Source of the DNA: an uncultured Verrucomicrobia subdivision 3 bacterium
GTDB lineage: Bacteria; Verrucomicrobiota; Verrucomicrobiia; Limisphaerales; UBA11358
Direction: 5' to 3'
Length of the DNA stretch: 60,509 nt
NCBI GenBank assembly: GCA_903875465.1
Contig: CAIQWB010000148.1
Location: 1 to 60,509, forward strand
Part shown: piece after piece, positions 17,736-27,909 of the stretch
Position numbering within the stretch: the first letter of the stretch is position 1
How the letters are laid out: each line of letters opens with the position of its first letter
Translations under genes and position numbers: made by a program
Notes under the pieces: model-generated
What the model saw: the letters and a program-made list of their open reading frames with translations, nothing else
Database searches by the model: none
What the model was told of the DNA's origin: nothing

Positions 17736-18470
17736 ATGAAAATCACCGGCATCATTCCCGCCCGCTACGCCTCCACCCGCTTCCCCGGCAAACCGCTTCA
17801 TTTGATTGCCGGCAAAACCCTGATCCAACATGTGGTGGAACAGTGCCAAAAAGCCCAGTCGCTGGCTGAAGTCATTGTGGCCACCGATGACACCCGCATT
17901 TGGGAGGTGGTCCAGAATTTTTGCCGGGTGGAAATGACCCGCCCCGAGCATCCCAGCGGCTCGGACCGCATTGCCGAGGTCGCCGAACGGTGCCAGTGCG
18001 AGGCGGTGATCAATATTCAGGGGGATGAACCGATGATAGACCCGACGGTGATTGATGCCGTCGCCGGCGCGCTGGCCGGGGCCGAGATGTCCACCGCGGC
18101 CACGGCGATCCGGCGCGTGGACGAACTGGATAATCCTAATGTCGTGAAAGTTGTTGTCAACGCCGCCGGTCGGGCCTTATACTTTTCCCGTCGCACGATT
18201 CCCTACGTGCGCGAGGCCGCCAGTAGTTCGATGAGCGAACAGTTGGCGGCGTTTCCTTTTTTGAAACATCTGGGGATTTACGGCTACCGGCGGGAAACCC
18301 TGCTACGGCTCGTCCAGTTTCCAGTGTCACCATTGGAAAACGCGGAAAAACTCGAACAGTTACGGGCCTTGGATCAGGGCATTTCTATTGCGGTGGTGAC
18401 CGTGGATTACGACAGTATCGGGGTGGATGTTCCGGCGGATGCGGCGCGGGTGGAAGCTTTATTATTATGA
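17736..18470 (+). CDS. kdsB: 3-deoxy-manno-octulosonate cytidylyltransferase (CMP-KDO synthetase)
   Basis: A 244-aa cytoplasmic enzyme, CTP + KDO to CMP-KDO, for LPS core synthesis. The N-terminal [16 protein letters not shown] is the nucleotide-binding signature; [24 protein letters not shown] and [10 protein letters not shown] follow as in the family. The stop overlaps the pyrG start as ATGA, so CTP-using and CTP-making enzymes are translated together. The presence of KDO synthesis supports an LPS-containing outer membrane. Confidence 0.95.
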   Translation: MKITGIIPARYASTRFPGKPLHLIAGKTLIQHVVEQCQKAQSLAEVIVATDDTRIWEVVQNFCRVEMTRPEHPSGSDRIAEVAERCQCEAVINIQGDEPMIDPTVIDAVAGALAGAEMSTAATAIRRVDELDNPNVVKVVVNAAGRALYFSRRTIPYVREAASSSMSEQLAAFPFLKHLGIYGYRRETLLRLVQFPVSPLENAEKLEQLRALDQGISIAVVTVDYDSIGVDVPADAARVEALLL

Positions 18471-20080
18471 AATTCATTTTTGTCACGGGTGGCGTGGTGA
18501 GTTCGCTCGGCAAGGGCCTGACGGCCGCCGCGCTGGGTACTCTGCTGGAAAATCGCGGCCTCAAAGTCGCCCTGCAAAAGTTTGACCCCTACCTCAATCT
18601 GGATCCAGGCACCATGTCCCCCTACCAGCATGGTGAAGTGTATGTGCTGGATGACGGCGCGGAAACCGACCTCGATTTGGGCCACTATGAACGCTTCACC
18701 AATGTCAAACTGACCCGCATCAATAACATGACCAGCGGCCAGGTGTACCAAACCGTGCTGAATAACGAGCGCGAAGGCAAATACCTGGGCAAGACGGTGC
18801 AAGTGATTCCCCACGTGACGGATGAGATCAAGAACCGCATCCATGTGCTCGCCGAAAAGAGCAATGCGGACGTCATTATCACCGAAATCGGCGGTACGAC
18901 CGGCGACATCGAGGGGTTGCCGTTTTTGGAGGCGATTCGCGAATTTGCCCTGGAAGTGGGCTACAACAACGCCATCTTTCTGCACGTCACCTACGTGCCC
19001 TACATTGCGGCGGCCGGGGAACTCAAAACCAAACCCACCCAGCAGAGCGTGGCCAAGTTGCGCGAAATTGGCATCATGCCGCACGTGCTCGTCTGTCGTT
19101 GTGAAAAGCCCCTGGACAAGGAATTGCGCCAGAAAATCTCCATGTTTTGCAACGTACCCCTCGAAGCCGTCATTGAGGAAAAGGACGTGGATCATTCCAT
19201 CTACGAAGTGCCCCTCATGCTCCAGCGCGAGCGCATGGATGACCTGGTGTGCCGCTTGCTCCACCTCACCACCCCCGTGCCCAACATGGCGCACTGGCAG
19301 GAAATCATCCGCAAATTGATCGCCCCGCAGCACCGCGTGCGCATCGGCGTGGTCGGCAAATATATCGGTCTGCAAGACGCTTACAAATCCGTTTACGAAG
19401 CCATCATCCATGGCGGCGTGGCAAATGATTGCGGCGTCGAAATTGTCCAAGTGGACTCGGAAGACATCGAAAAGCAGGGTGCCGCCAAGATTCTAACGGG
19501 TTTGGGTGGTATCCTCGTTCCCGGCGGCTTTGGCGAGCGGGGCGTGGAAGGCAAGATTCTGGCCGCCCAGTTCGCCCGCGAGAATAAGATCCCCTACCTG
19601 GGACTGTGCCTGGGCATGCAAATCGCCACCATTGAATTCGGGCGCAATGTTTTGAAGTTGAATAAAGCACATTCGACTGAATTTGACCCTTCGACTCCCA
19701 ATCCCGTCATCGCCATGCTTGACGATCAAAAGCGCGTGACCAAAAAAGGTGGCACCATGCGCCTCGGGGCACAGCCCTGCCAGTTGGTGGTTAAATCAAA
19801 AGCCGCCACGCTTTATGGCTCGTTTTTGATTCATGAACGGCATCGGCATCGCTATGAGTTCAATAATTCCTACCGGGAACGCTTTGAACAGGCGGGTTTC
19901 ATGTTCAGTGGCCTGTCGCCGGATGGCAAACTGGTGGAGGTAATCGAACTGCCCAGCCACCCGTTTTACCTGGCCAGCCAGTTTCATCCGGAATTCCAAA
20001 GCAAGCCGCACATGCCGCATCCCTTGTTTAAGGGCTTCATTGCCGCCGTGCATGAGCACATGCACAAAAAGCCAATTTGA
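18467..20080 (+). CDS. pyrG: CTP synthase
   Basis: A 537-aa protein of normal length. The N-terminal amidoligase/synthetase domain ([18 protein letters not shown]-loop, [21 protein letters not shown]) is followed by a class I glutamine amidotransferase domain with the nucleophile in [10 protein letters not shown] and the His-Glu pair in FHPEFQSKP. It makes CTP from UTP, ATP and glutamine. It overlaps kdsB by 4 bp, and folC follows 34 bp later, so the three probably form one operon. Confidence 0.97.
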   Translation: MKFIFVTGGVVSSLGKGLTAAALGTLLENRGLKVALQKFDPYLNLDPGTMSPYQHGEVYVLDDGAETDLDLGHYERFTNVKLTRINNMTSGQVYQTVLNNEREGKYLGKTVQVIPHVTDEIKNRIHVLAEKSNADVIITEIGGTTGDIEGLPFLEAIREFALEVGYNNAIFLHVTYVPYIAAAGELKTKPTQQSVAKLREIGIMPHVLVCRCEKPLDKELRQKISMFCNVPLEAVIEEKDVDHSIYEVPLMLQRERMDDLVCRLLHLTTPVPNMAHWQEIIRKLIAPQHRVRIGVVGKYIGLQDAYKSVYEAIIHGGVANDCGVEIVQVDSEDIEKQGAAKILTGLGGILVPGGFGERGVEGKILAAQFARENKIPYLGLCLGMQIATIEFGRNVLKLNKAHSTEFDPSTPNPVIAMLDDQKRVTKKGGTMRLGAQPCQLVVKSKAATLYGSFLIHERHRHRYEFNNSYRERFEQAGFMFSGLSPDGKLVEVIELPSHPFYLASQFHPEFQSKPHMPHPLFKGFIAAVHEHMHKKPI

Positions 20081-20114
20081 GCCCGGACCGGCGGGAGCCG
20101 GCGGTCAGGATAGC

Positions 20115-21383
20115 ATGACGTACGCGGAAGCCATCGAATTTCTCCAGGGGCTGCGCCAATTTGCGGCCACGTTTGGGCTGGAAAACACCCGCCGGCTGGC
20201 GGCCCTCGCCGGTAATCCCCACCGCAAATTGCGGTTTATTCATGTGGCGGGCACCAACGGCAAGGGCTCGACCTGCGCCATGCTCGAGAGCATTTATCGC
20301 GCGGCCGGGCTGCGTGTGGGACTCTACACCTCCCCTCATCTAATCTCCTTTCGCGAGCGCATCCAAATGAATCGCGTCCTGATCCCCGAGGGGGACCTGG
20401 CCCGCCTGACGGGGCAGCTGCGCGCCCAAAACCAGGGCGAACCCTTAACCTTGTTTGAATTCACCACCGTCCTGGCCCTCGCCTGGTTTGCCGAACAGCC
20501 GTGCGATCTCGTGATCTGGGAAACAGGCTTGGGCGGCCGGCTGGATGCCACGAACATTGTCACGCCCCTGGCGAGTGTCATCACCCAAATTGGCTTTGAC
20601 CATGAACCATGGCTCGGCAACACCCTGGCCAAAATCGCCGCGGAAAAAGCTGGCATTATCAAGCCCGGGGTGCCCGTTTTCACCGCCACCGAGGAACCGG
20701 AGGCCCGGGCGGTCATTCGCGCCACGGCCTTGGAACACCATGCGCCCCTCACCTGCGTGTCCGCGACCGCGGGCGAGCCGCTGGAATTTCCGGTGTCCCT
20801 CATCGGCGCGCATCAAAGAACGAATGCCAACCTGGCTCTGGCGGTCGTGGCGGGTTTGCAACCCCTCATTCCCGTGCCCCCGGCCGCCCGGCGAGCTGGC
20901 CTCGCCTCGGTGCATTGGCCGGGCCGGTTACAGCTGCTTAAAAATGACGCTGGCTCCACAATTTTGCTGGATGGCGCGCACAATGCCGCGGGCGCGGCGG
21001 TGCTTCGGACTGCCTTGGAAACCGAATTTGCCGGCCGGCGTCCCACCCTCATATTTGGTTCCCTTGCCGACAAAAAATGGCCGGAGATTTGTGAAATATT
21101 AGCCCCGCTCGCCGACGTGATCTTCACCGTGCCGGTCGCCAGCCAGCGCACCGCCGCTCCGGCCGATGTCGCGGCCGCCTTCCGGCAAACCCGCCCCGCG
21201 CTGGAGCTTCATGTGTGCGCCAATTTAGCCGAAGCGTTAAAAGCCTGTAAACACAAGGGTTTTATCGTGATCACGGGATCTTTATACCTGATCGGAGAAG
21301 CGCTGGACCGGCTCGGCCATGAGCATGCCGGCACCAGTGAACGGGACTTGAACGAGTGGTCCGGCCGCCCCAAATTGGAATAA
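20115..21383 (+). CDS. folC: Folylpolyglutamate synthase / dihydrofolate synthase
   Basis: A 422-aa Mur-ligase-family enzyme that adds glutamate to folates. The ATG at 20115 (TYAEAIEFLQGL) matches the family start; the in-frame codons upstream overlap pyrG. Visible motifs are the P-loop VAGTNGKGSTC, the Omega loop TSPHLISFRERIQ, ETGLGGRLDATN, GFDHEPWLGNTLAKIAAEKAGI and the C-terminal-domain motif LLDGAHNAAGA. It is third in the kdsB-pyrG-folC run. Confidence 0.93.
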   Translation: MTYAEAIEFLQGLRQFAATFGLENTRRLAALAGNPHRKLRFIHVAGTNGKGSTCAMLESIYRAAGLRVGLYTSPHLISFRERIQMNRVLIPEGDLARLTGQLRAQNQGEPLTLFEFTTVLALAWFAEQPCDLVIWETGLGGRLDATNIVTPLASVITQIGFDHEPWLGNTLAKIAAEKAGIIKPGVPVFTATEEPEARAVIRATALEHHAPLTCVSATAGEPLEFPVSLIGAHQRTNANLALAVVAGLQPLIPVPPAARRAGLASVHWPGRLQLLKNDAGSTILLDGAHNAAGAAVLRTALETEFAGRRPTLIFGSLADKKWPEICEILAPLADVIFTVPVASQRTAAPADVAAAFRQTRPALELHVCANLAEALKACKHKGFIVITGSLYLIGEALDRLGHEHAGTSERDLNEWSGRPKLE

Positions 21384-21470
21384 GGGTCGGGCAAGTGCAC
21401 GCCAAGCTGGGCTAATACTTTTGCTCGCACGTTGACGGTAAGCTCCAAGATAACTACTTTAGTAAAAGTT

Positions 21471-22283
21471 ATGCCATACGCAGACACGCTCCCCGCCCAA
21501 CGTAAATTCGGGCAAACCACGCGACCAGATGCGTGGTGGATTCAACCCCTTCTGGTGTTCCTCGGTTTCTCCGCCTTCATCGTTTACTCGACTTGGGCCG
21601 GCGTGCAGGGAACGAATTATTTCCTGGATGCCCAAGGCCAGGACTATTTGTCGCCCTTTTATTCACCCGAACTCTGGGGCCGGACCGGCCACAGTTTGTT
21701 CGGCGCCACCCAGCCCTCCTGGTGGCCCGCCTTCATCAAATTCTCCCCGGCGTTTTTAATCATGTGGATTCCCGCCGGCTTCCGCTTCACCTGTTATTAT
21801 TATCGGGGCGCCTATTACAAGGCATTTTGGGCCGACCCGATTAACTGCGCCGTGGGCGAACCCCGCAAAACCTTCCTGGGAGAACGCTATTTCCCGCTCA
21901 TCATTCAAAACGTGCACCGTTATTTCCTCTATCTTGCCCTGATTTTTATCGTCCTTCTCTCTCATGATGCCTGGCGGGGCCTCTGGTTCACGGATGCCAC
22001 CGGCAAACATTTTGGCGTGGCCGTGGGCAGTTTGGTGCTCATCATCAATGCTGTCCTCCTGGCCAGTTACACCCTCGGTTGCCATTCACTCCGCCATTTA
22101 GTAGGCGGTTTTTTGGATTCCAAATCCAAGGCGCCGACTTGCGCCAAAGCCTATTCCTGTGTGGGTTGCCTGAACAAACGGCACATGATGTATGCTTGGT
22201 TCAGCCTTTTCTGGGTCGGTTTTACGGATCTCTATATCCGCCTGTGCTCCCTGGGCATCTGGCATGACGTGCGGTTGTTTTAA
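21471..22283 (+). CDS. sdhC: Succinate dehydrogenase cytochrome b membrane anchor (actinobacterial-type)
   Basis: A 270-aa integral membrane protein with about five or six TM segments. RPDAWWIQPLLVFLGFSAF, FRFTCYYYRGAYYKAFWADP and QNVHRYFLYLALIF closely follow the long single-chain anchor known from Actinobacteria. His residues in QNVHRY and GCHSLRHLVGG are likely haem ligands. A Cys cluster near the C terminus (CAKAYSCVGCLNKRH) is a further feature. The ATG at 21471 is chosen; an in-frame TTG lies at 21432. It is first of sdhCAB, 20 bp before sdhA. Confidence 0.85.
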   Translation: MPYADTLPAQRKFGQTTRPDAWWIQPLLVFLGFSAFIVYSTWAGVQGTNYFLDAQGQDYLSPFYSPELWGRTGHSLFGATQPSWWPAFIKFSPAFLIMWIPAGFRFTCYYYRGAYYKAFWADPINCAVGEPRKTFLGERYFPLIIQNVHRYFLYLALIFIVLLSHDAWRGLWFTDATGKHFGVAVGSLVLIINAVLLASYTLGCHSLRHLVGGFLDSKSKAPTCAKAYSCVGCLNKRHMMYAWFSLFWVGFTDLYIRLCSLGIWHDVRLF

Positions 22284-22303
22284 CCTGAATCCTGTTTAAA
22301 TTT

Positions 22304-24127
22304 GTGGCTACTAATTACGAAACCTTTGATTACGACGTGCTGGTGATCGGCGCGGGCGGGGCAGGCCTGCGCGCGGCGATTGAGGCATCGGCGGCCGGTG
22401 TGAAAGTAGGTCTAATTTGCAAATCACTGCTGGGCAAGGCCCACACCGTGATGGCGGAAGGTGGCATGGCGGCGGCCATGGGCAACGTCGATGACCGCGA
22501 TAGCTGGAAAGTGCATTTTGCCGACACCATGCGCGGTGGCCAGTATGTCAACAACTGGCGCATGGCGGAACTGCATGCCAAAGAGGCTCCCGAACGCGTT
22601 CATGAACTGGAAGCGTGGGGTGCCGTGTTCGACCGCACCAAGGAAGGCAAGATTTCGCAGCGTAATTTCGGCGGCCACCGCTATCCGCGCCTCGCCCACG
22701 TGGGTGACCGCACCGGCCTCGAACTCATCCGCACCCTGCAAGACCATGGCATCCATCAAGGCATCTCGGTGCACATGGAATACACCATTGTTTCCCTGTT
22801 GAAAGACGGCGACCGCGTGGTCGGCGCCTTCGGCTACGAACGCGAACGCGGTCGTTTCCGGATTTTCAAGGCCAAGGCCGTGGTCGTTTGCACCGGCGGT
22901 CTGGGCCGCGCTTACCGCGTGACCAGTAATTCTTGGGAAGGCACCGGCGACGGCGTCTCCCTCGCTTACCACGCCGGCGCCGAGCTGCTGGACATGGAAT
23001 TCATCCAGTTCCACCCCACCGGCATGATCTGGCCGCCCAGCGTGCAGGGCATTCTGGTCACCGAGAGCGTCCGGGGCGAAGGTGGCGTCCTCAAGAACAA
23101 GGAGGGCCGCCGTTTCATGTACGATGACATTCCGGAGAATTATAAATCGCAAACTTCCCTGGATCCCGAGGAAGGCTGGCGCTACACCCAGAATGACAAG
23201 AACGCCAAGCGTCCGCCCGAGCTCCTCACCCGCGACCACGTCGCCCGCTGCATCAACCGTGAGGTGAAAGCCGGCCGCGGCAGCCCCCATGGCGGTGTGT
23301 TTCTCGATATCGCCTGGATCAAGGAAAAAATTCCGAACTCCGCCGAGCACATCAAGCGCAAGCTCCCCTCGATGTATCACCAGTTCATGCAACTCGCGAA
23401 CTTGGATATCACCAAGGAACCGATGGAAGTCGGCCCCACGACACATTACGCGATGGGCGGTATCCGCGTGAATGGCGACACCCAGGCCACCAATGTTCCC
23501 GGCCTGTTTGCCGCCGGCGAATGCGCCGCCGGTCTGCACGGGGCGAACCGCCTCGGTGGCAATTCGCTCTCCGACCTCATCGTCTTTGGCAAACGCGCGG
23601 GCGAATACGCCGCCAAATTTGCGAAGGAAAACCCCGCTGGCACCATCAGTGAAGCGCAGATTGCCGCCGCCTACCGGGAGGCAGTCGAGCCGTTCGAGCA
23701 TCCCGCCGGCAGCGGCAGTGAAGGCCCCTATCAGGTGCAATACGACCTGCAGAACCTGATGCAGAGCAACGTCGGCATCGTGCGCTTGCAGAACGAAATG
23801 GAAGCCGCCCTCTCCGGCATTCAACAACTGAAAGCCCGCGCCGCCAAGGTGGCCGTGCAGGGGCACCTTGAGTACAACCCCGGCTGGCACACGGCGATTG
23901 ACCTGAAGCACCTGCTGACGGTGTCTGAAGCTATCACCATCGCCTCCCTCGACCGCAAAGAAAGCCGTGGCGGCCATTTCCGCGAGGATTTCCCGAATAA
24001 GGATGCCGAAGCCGGGAAATATAACAGCGTCATTTCCAAGGCCGCCGATGGCTCCATGAATTTCCGGCGCGAACCGATTCCCCCCATGCCCGAAGCCCTG
24101 AAACAAGTCATCGAGGAGATGAAATGA
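22304..24127 (+). CDS. sdhA: Succinate dehydrogenase flavoprotein subunit
   Basis: A 607-aa FAD subunit oxidising succinate to fumarate. The FAD-binding N terminus is DVLVIGAGGAGLRAAIEAS, and the FAD-attachment His region is SLLGKAHTVMAEGG. The active-site segments are EFIQFHPTGM, LVTESVRGEGG and THYAMGGIRVN, and AAGECAAGLHGANRLGGNSL is the C-terminal FAD contact. The start is GTG at 22304. Its stop overlaps the sdhB ATG (ATGA). Confidence 0.95.
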   Translation: MATNYETFDYDVLVIGAGGAGLRAAIEASAAGVKVGLICKSLLGKAHTVMAEGGMAAAMGNVDDRDSWKVHFADTMRGGQYVNNWRMAELHAKEAPERVHELEAWGAVFDRTKEGKISQRNFGGHRYPRLAHVGDRTGLELIRTLQDHGIHQGISVHMEYTIVSLLKDGDRVVGAFGYERERGRFRIFKAKAVVVCTGGLGRAYRVTSNSWEGTGDGVSLAYHAGAELLDMEFIQFHPTGMIWPPSVQGILVTESVRGEGGVLKNKEGRRFMYDDIPENYKSQTSLDPEEGWRYTQNDKNAKRPPELLTRDHVARCINREVKAGRGSPHGGVFLDIAWIKEKIPNSAEHIKRKLPSMYHQFMQLANLDITKEPMEVGPTTHYAMGGIRVNGDTQATNVPGLFAAGECAAGLHGANRLGGNSLSDLIVFGKRAGEYAAKFAKENPAGTISEAQIAAAYREAVEPFEHPAGSGSEGPYQVQYDLQNLMQSNVGIVRLQNEMEAALSGIQQLKARAAKVAVQGHLEYNPGWHTAIDLKHLLTVSEAITIASLDRKESRGGHFREDFPNKDAEAGKYNSVISKAADGSMNFRREPIPPMPEALKQVIEEMK

Positions 24128-24873
24128 ACAAGACTGTTACTTTTCGCATCTGGCGCGGCGACGCCACCGGCGGCAAATTCGTCGATTACACCACCGAGAT
24201 CACCGAAGGCCTCGTCGTGCTCGACGTCGTCCACAAAATCCAGGCCACCCAAGCGAATGACCTCGCCTGCCGCTGGAATTGCAAGGCCGGCAAATGCGGC
24301 TCCTGCTCGGCGGAAGTCAACGGCATGCCCAAGCTCATGTGCATGACCCGCATGGACACCCTCGATATTTCCAAACCCATCACCATCGAGCCGATGCGGG
24401 CCTTCCCCAGCATTCGCGACTTGGTCACCGATGTTTCCTGGAATTTTCGGGTCAAAACCAAGATCAAAAAATTCAAGCCCCGCACCCCCGATGCCCCGGA
24501 CGGCTCCTGGCGCATGCAGCAGGAGGATGTGGACCGGGTCCAGGAATTCCGCAAATGCATCGAATGCTTCCTCTGCCAGGACGTTTGCCACGTGCTGCGC
24601 GACCATCACAAGCACGAAGAATTCATCGGCCCCCGCTTTCTGGTTTACACCGCTGCCTTGGAAATGCATCCATTGGACACCGAGGACCGGTTGGAAGAAT
24701 TGAAGCAAGCCCACGGCATAGGTTTCTGCAACATCACTAAATGCTGCACCAAGGTGTGCCCCGAGCACATTACCATCACCGACAACGCCATCATTCCGCT
24801 CAAGGAACGCGTGGTGGATGAATACTACGATCCGTTTGGCTGGCTCTGGAAAGCCCTGCGTCCCAAAGGCTGA
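24124..24873 (+). CDS. sdhB: Succinate dehydrogenase iron-sulfur subunit
   Basis: A 249-aa Fe-S subunit that carries electrons from SdhA to the membrane anchor. The 2Fe-2S ferredoxin-type domain has CRWNCKAGKCGSCSAEV plus a later LMCMTR Cys; the C-terminal domain holds the 4Fe-4S/3Fe-4S motifs CIECFLCQDVCHV and CNITKCCTKVCPEH. All expected cysteines are present. It is the last gene of sdhCAB, followed by a strong intrinsic terminator. Confidence 0.95.
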   Translation: MNKTVTFRIWRGDATGGKFVDYTTEITEGLVVLDVVHKIQATQANDLACRWNCKAGKCGSCSAEVNGMPKLMCMTRMDTLDISKPITIEPMRAFPSIRDLVTDVSWNFRVKTKIKKFKPRTPDAPDGSWRMQQEDVDRVQEFRKCIECFLCQDVCHVLRDHHKHEEFIGPRFLVYTAALEMHPLDTEDRLEELKQAHGIGFCNITKCCTKVCPEHITITDNAIIPLKERVVDEYYDPFGWLWKALRPKG

Positions 24874-24884
24874 AATCCGCTTTG

Positions 24885-24914
24885 CCCGGTCGGGGTTCCT
24901 CGACCGGGTTTTTT
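24885..24914 (+). terminator. Intrinsic terminator of the sdhCAB operon
   Basis: CCCGGTCG (24885-24892) pairs with CGACCGGG (24901-24908) around an 8-nt loop and is followed by six T residues, 11 bp after the sdhB stop. Confidence 0.88.
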
Positions 24915-24956
24915 ATTTGCCTTGGCCAGTCCCGGTGGTTTGGGTGATTATCAAGT

Positions 24957-24979
24957 GCATATTTCTCAAATAGAAATGC
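24957..24979. promoter_or_regulatory. Imperfect palindrome upstream of uxaE, possible operator
   Basis: GCAT-A-TTTCT (24957-24966) and AGAAATGC (24972-24979) form an inverted repeat with one extra base, about 80 bp before the uxaE ATG. Further TGCAT half-sites lie nearby (24956-24960 and 24993-24998). It does not resemble the E. coli UxuR/ExuR box. It could be a regulator site for the uronate genes; no regulator gene is present in the locus. Confidence 0.3.
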
Positions 24980-25057
24980 AGAATGCCGAGAGTGCATTGT
25001 TGGCTGACTTTGCTACCCTGCGGCAAACAAACTGACTCACACAGCACTATTTTATTT

Positions 25058-26320
25058 ATGAATCAATACCTGCCCCTGGGCAAATATTCCTTCGGCATGG
25101 GCGACCGTTTTGCCCACCAGGGCAAGGCGCAGTTGCAAGCCTGCCGGCTCGCCACGGAGCTGGGCGCCAGTTTCATTCCGGTCTGGAACAAATCCAACCG
25201 CGAGCACACCTTCATTGGCACTGAACCCGCCAGCACCCGCGCTGCGGCTGATGCCGCCGTCCAGGCCCTGGGCTGGTCCCAGCCTTACCATGTGGATGCG
25301 GATCATATACGCCTCGAAACCGTGGACCGGTTCATCCCCCATTCCGACTTTTTCACCATTGACGTCGCCGATTCCATCGGCAAGCCCCCCGCCGCCGAAA
25401 GCCTGGCCGCTTTTGTGGCCCGGCACCCGGAGCTGGTGGGCACCCTGGCGATTCCGCACATTGACCAGCCGTTTCACACCACCCCTGAATACGTGGCGAA
25501 AATTGCGGGCAAATTCCTCCTGGCCGTGCAGGAAGCCGGCGTCATTTACCAGCACATCGCGAAGGCCAAAGGGGCGGCCAACTTCATCACCGAGGTGTCC
25601 ATGGATGAAACCGACAGCCCCCAGACGCCCCCGGAATTGCTGATCATTCTCGCCGCCATCGCGGACGCACAAATCCCGATTCAAACCATCGCCCCCAAAT
25701 TCACCGGCCGCTTTAACAAGGGTGTGGATTACGTGGGCGACGTGCAGCAGTTTGAGAAAGAATTCACCGAGGACCTCGCGGTGATTGCCTTTGCCATTGG
25801 TAAATACGGCCTGCCGCCCTCCCTCAAGTTGAGCGTCCACTCGGGCAGCGATAAATTTTCCATTTATGCGCCCATGCGCCGGGCCTTGCAAAAATTTGAT
25901 GCCGGGGTGCACATCAAGACGGCCGGCACCACCTGGTTGGAAGAATTGATCGGCCTGGCCGAGGCTGGCGGGGACGGTCTGGAAATTGCCCGGGAAATTT
26001 ATGCCTACGCCATTGAGCACGTGGACGAGTTCTGCGCGCCCTATGCCTCGGTCATTGACATCGACAAGGCCAAACTCCCGTCGGCCGCCGCGGTCAACGG
26101 CTGGAGCTCTGAACAATTTGTCGCCGCGCTGCGGCACGACCAGCAGAACCCCGCCTATAACCCCAGCTTCCGGCAGTTGCTCCACGTCAGCTTCAAAGTG
26201 GCCGCCAAAAAAGGCGACCGCTATCTGCAAGCCCTCAAAAAACACGAGGCCGTGGTCGCCCGCAACGTCACCGAAAACCTATTCGTCCGGCACATGAAAC
26301 CCCTGCTGCTTGGCCAATAA
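25058..26320 (+). CDS. uxaE: Tagaturonate epimerase (UxaE family)
   Basis: A 420-aa cytoplasmic protein starting at the ATG at 25058 (YLPLGKYSFGMGDRF). It matches the tagaturonate/fructuronate C3-epimerase family first described in Thermotoga: YHVDADHIRLETVDRF, ANFITEVSMDETD, IQTIAPKFTGRFNKGVDYVG, LSVHSGSDKFSIY and LFVRHMKPLL. It converts tagaturonate to fructuronate, so galacturonate can join the glucuronate branch without tagaturonate reductase. Its neighbour uxaC starts 3 bp after the stop and makes its substrate, which strongly supports the call. Confidence 0.87.
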   Translation: MNQYLPLGKYSFGMGDRFAHQGKAQLQACRLATELGASFIPVWNKSNREHTFIGTEPASTRAAADAAVQALGWSQPYHVDADHIRLETVDRFIPHSDFFTIDVADSIGKPPAAESLAAFVARHPELVGTLAIPHIDQPFHTTPEYVAKIAGKFLLAVQEAGVIYQHIAKAKGAANFITEVSMDETDSPQTPPELLIILAAIADAQIPIQTIAPKFTGRFNKGVDYVGDVQQFEKEFTEDLAVIAFAIGKYGLPPSLKLSVHSGSDKFSIYAPMRRALQKFDAGVHIKTAGTTWLEELIGLAEAGGDGLEIAREIYAYAIEHVDEFCAPYASVIDIDKAKLPSAAAVNGWSSEQFVAALRHDQQNPAYNPSFRQLLHVSFKVAAKKGDRYLQALKKHEAVVARNVTENLFVRHMKPLLLGQ

Positions 26321-26323
26321 GTT

Positions 26324-27775
26324 ATGCCCTTCATCCACGACCACTTTCTCCTGGGGACCAAAACCGCCCGCGAGCTTTACCACGAGTTTGCGGCGGATGA
26401 ACCGGTCTTTGATTATCACTGCCACATTTCCCCGAAGGACATCGCCGAAAACCGGCAGTTCAAAAACCTGTTTGAGATCTGGCTCGAGGGGGATCATTAC
26501 AAATGGCGCGCCATGCGCTCCAATGGGGTCGCCGAAACCTATTGCACCGGCGCCGCCACACCCTTCGACAAATTCAAGGCCTGGGCCGCCACCGTGCCCC
26601 ACACGCTGCGCAATCCGTTATATCATTGGACGCACCTGGAACTCGCCCGCTATTTCGGCATCAGCCAGTTGCTGGATGAAACCACCGCGGAAAAAATCTG
26701 GCACACGGCCAATGCTAAACTGGCCCGGCCGGAACTGACCACCCAGGGCATCTTGAAGAAATTCAAAGTGAAGGTCGTCTGCACCACGGATGATCCCGTG
26801 GATGACCTGGGCTATCACCAAACCTTTGCCGCGTCCGGACACCCCACCCGCATGCTGCCCGCCTTCCGCCCCGACAAGGCGCTGACCGTCCATCAACCCG
26901 ATGGCTTCAATCGATGGGTGAATCAACTGGCCCATGCAGCCAATGTGGATATCAACAGTTATGGGGCCTTCCTCAGCGCCCTGCAAAAGCGCCACGAATT
27001 TTTCCATGCCCAGGGCTGCCGCCTCTCGGACCACGGCATGAATCATTGCTTCGCGGACTTTGTCCCGGAAGCCACCGCCGCCGCCATCTTTAAAAAAGCC
27101 CGCCAGGGCAAGGCCGCCTCGCCGGCGGAACACGCCCAGTTCGCCGCCAACCTCATGCTCTACTTTGGCCAGTTGGATGCCCGTGCGGGCTGGACGAAAC
27201 AACTGCATCTCGGCGCGCTCCGCAGCAACAACACCCGCCTGCTCAAACAACTGGGTCCGGATACCGGCTTTGATTCCATCGGTGATTTTCCGCAGGCCCA
27301 AACCCTGGCCGCCTATCTGGACCGGCTGGACTCCGAAAACGCCCTGCCCAAAACCATCATCTACAATTTAAATCCCGCCGATAATTACACCTTCGCCACG
27401 ATGATTGGCAATTTCCAGGACGGCACCATTCCCGGCAAAATTCAATACGGCTCCGGTTGGTGGTTCCTGGATCAAAAAGAAGGCATGGAATGGCAGATCA
27501 ACGCCCTGTCCAATCTCGGCCTGCTGTCGCGGTTTGTGGGCATGATCACCGATTCACGCTCGTTCATGTCCTATCCCCGCCACGAATATTTCCGGCGCAC
27601 CCTGTGCAACCTGATTGGCCAGGACGTGGAAAATGGCGAGCTGCCCAAGGATAAAAAACTCCTCGGCTCAATGATCCGGAATATTTGTTTCACCAACGCT
27701 AAAAATTACCTGGCCTTTCCCGGTGTGGAGGAAAACTCCCCGGCCAAAGCCCCGGCTGCCAAAAAACGCCGGTAA
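26324..27775 (+). CDS. uxaC: Glucuronate/galacturonate isomerase
   Basis: A 483-aa amidohydrolase-fold isomerase of normal length. YHEFAADEPVFDYHCHISPKD carries the N-terminal His pair; VVCTTDDPVDDLGYH and KTIIYNLNPADNYTFATM are family motifs; GSGWWFLDQKEGMEWQINAL and MITDSRSFMSYPRHEYFRR complete the active site. It isomerises D-galacturonate to tagaturonate and D-glucuronate to fructuronate. It forms an operon with uxaE. GH28 pectinases lie 134 bp downstream. Confidence 0.95.
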   Translation: MPFIHDHFLLGTKTARELYHEFAADEPVFDYHCHISPKDIAENRQFKNLFEIWLEGDHYKWRAMRSNGVAETYCTGAATPFDKFKAWAATVPHTLRNPLYHWTHLELARYFGISQLLDETTAEKIWHTANAKLARPELTTQGILKKFKVKVVCTTDDPVDDLGYHQTFAASGHPTRMLPAFRPDKALTVHQPDGFNRWVNQLAHAANVDINSYGAFLSALQKRHEFFHAQGCRLSDHGMNHCFADFVPEATAAAIFKKARQGKAASPAEHAQFAANLMLYFGQLDARAGWTKQLHLGALRSNNTRLLKQLGPDTGFDSIGDFPQAQTLAAYLDRLDSENALPKTIIYNLNPADNYTFATMIGNFQDGTIPGKIQYGSGWWFLDQKEGMEWQINALSNLGLLSRFVGMITDSRSFMSYPRHEYFRRTLCNLIGQDVENGELPKDKKLLGSMIRNICFTNAKNYLAFPGVEENSPAKAPAAKKRR

Positions 27776-27909
27776 ATTTTAAAAACCAACGCCTGCCATC
27801 GTTGGCTGGATTCCGGGTCATACTGCCATGAACTTCCTGGCCTTGCCCCGGCCTCAGAATGTCAGGCATGGCGGCCGGTCAGCGGCCGCGTCCGTCCGCG
27901 TAATCTATC

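Noticed and set aside
22424-24106. 560-codon open frame opposite sdhA
   Set aside because: Antisense shadow of a strongly conserved gene; Gly/His/Val-rich translation without motifs.
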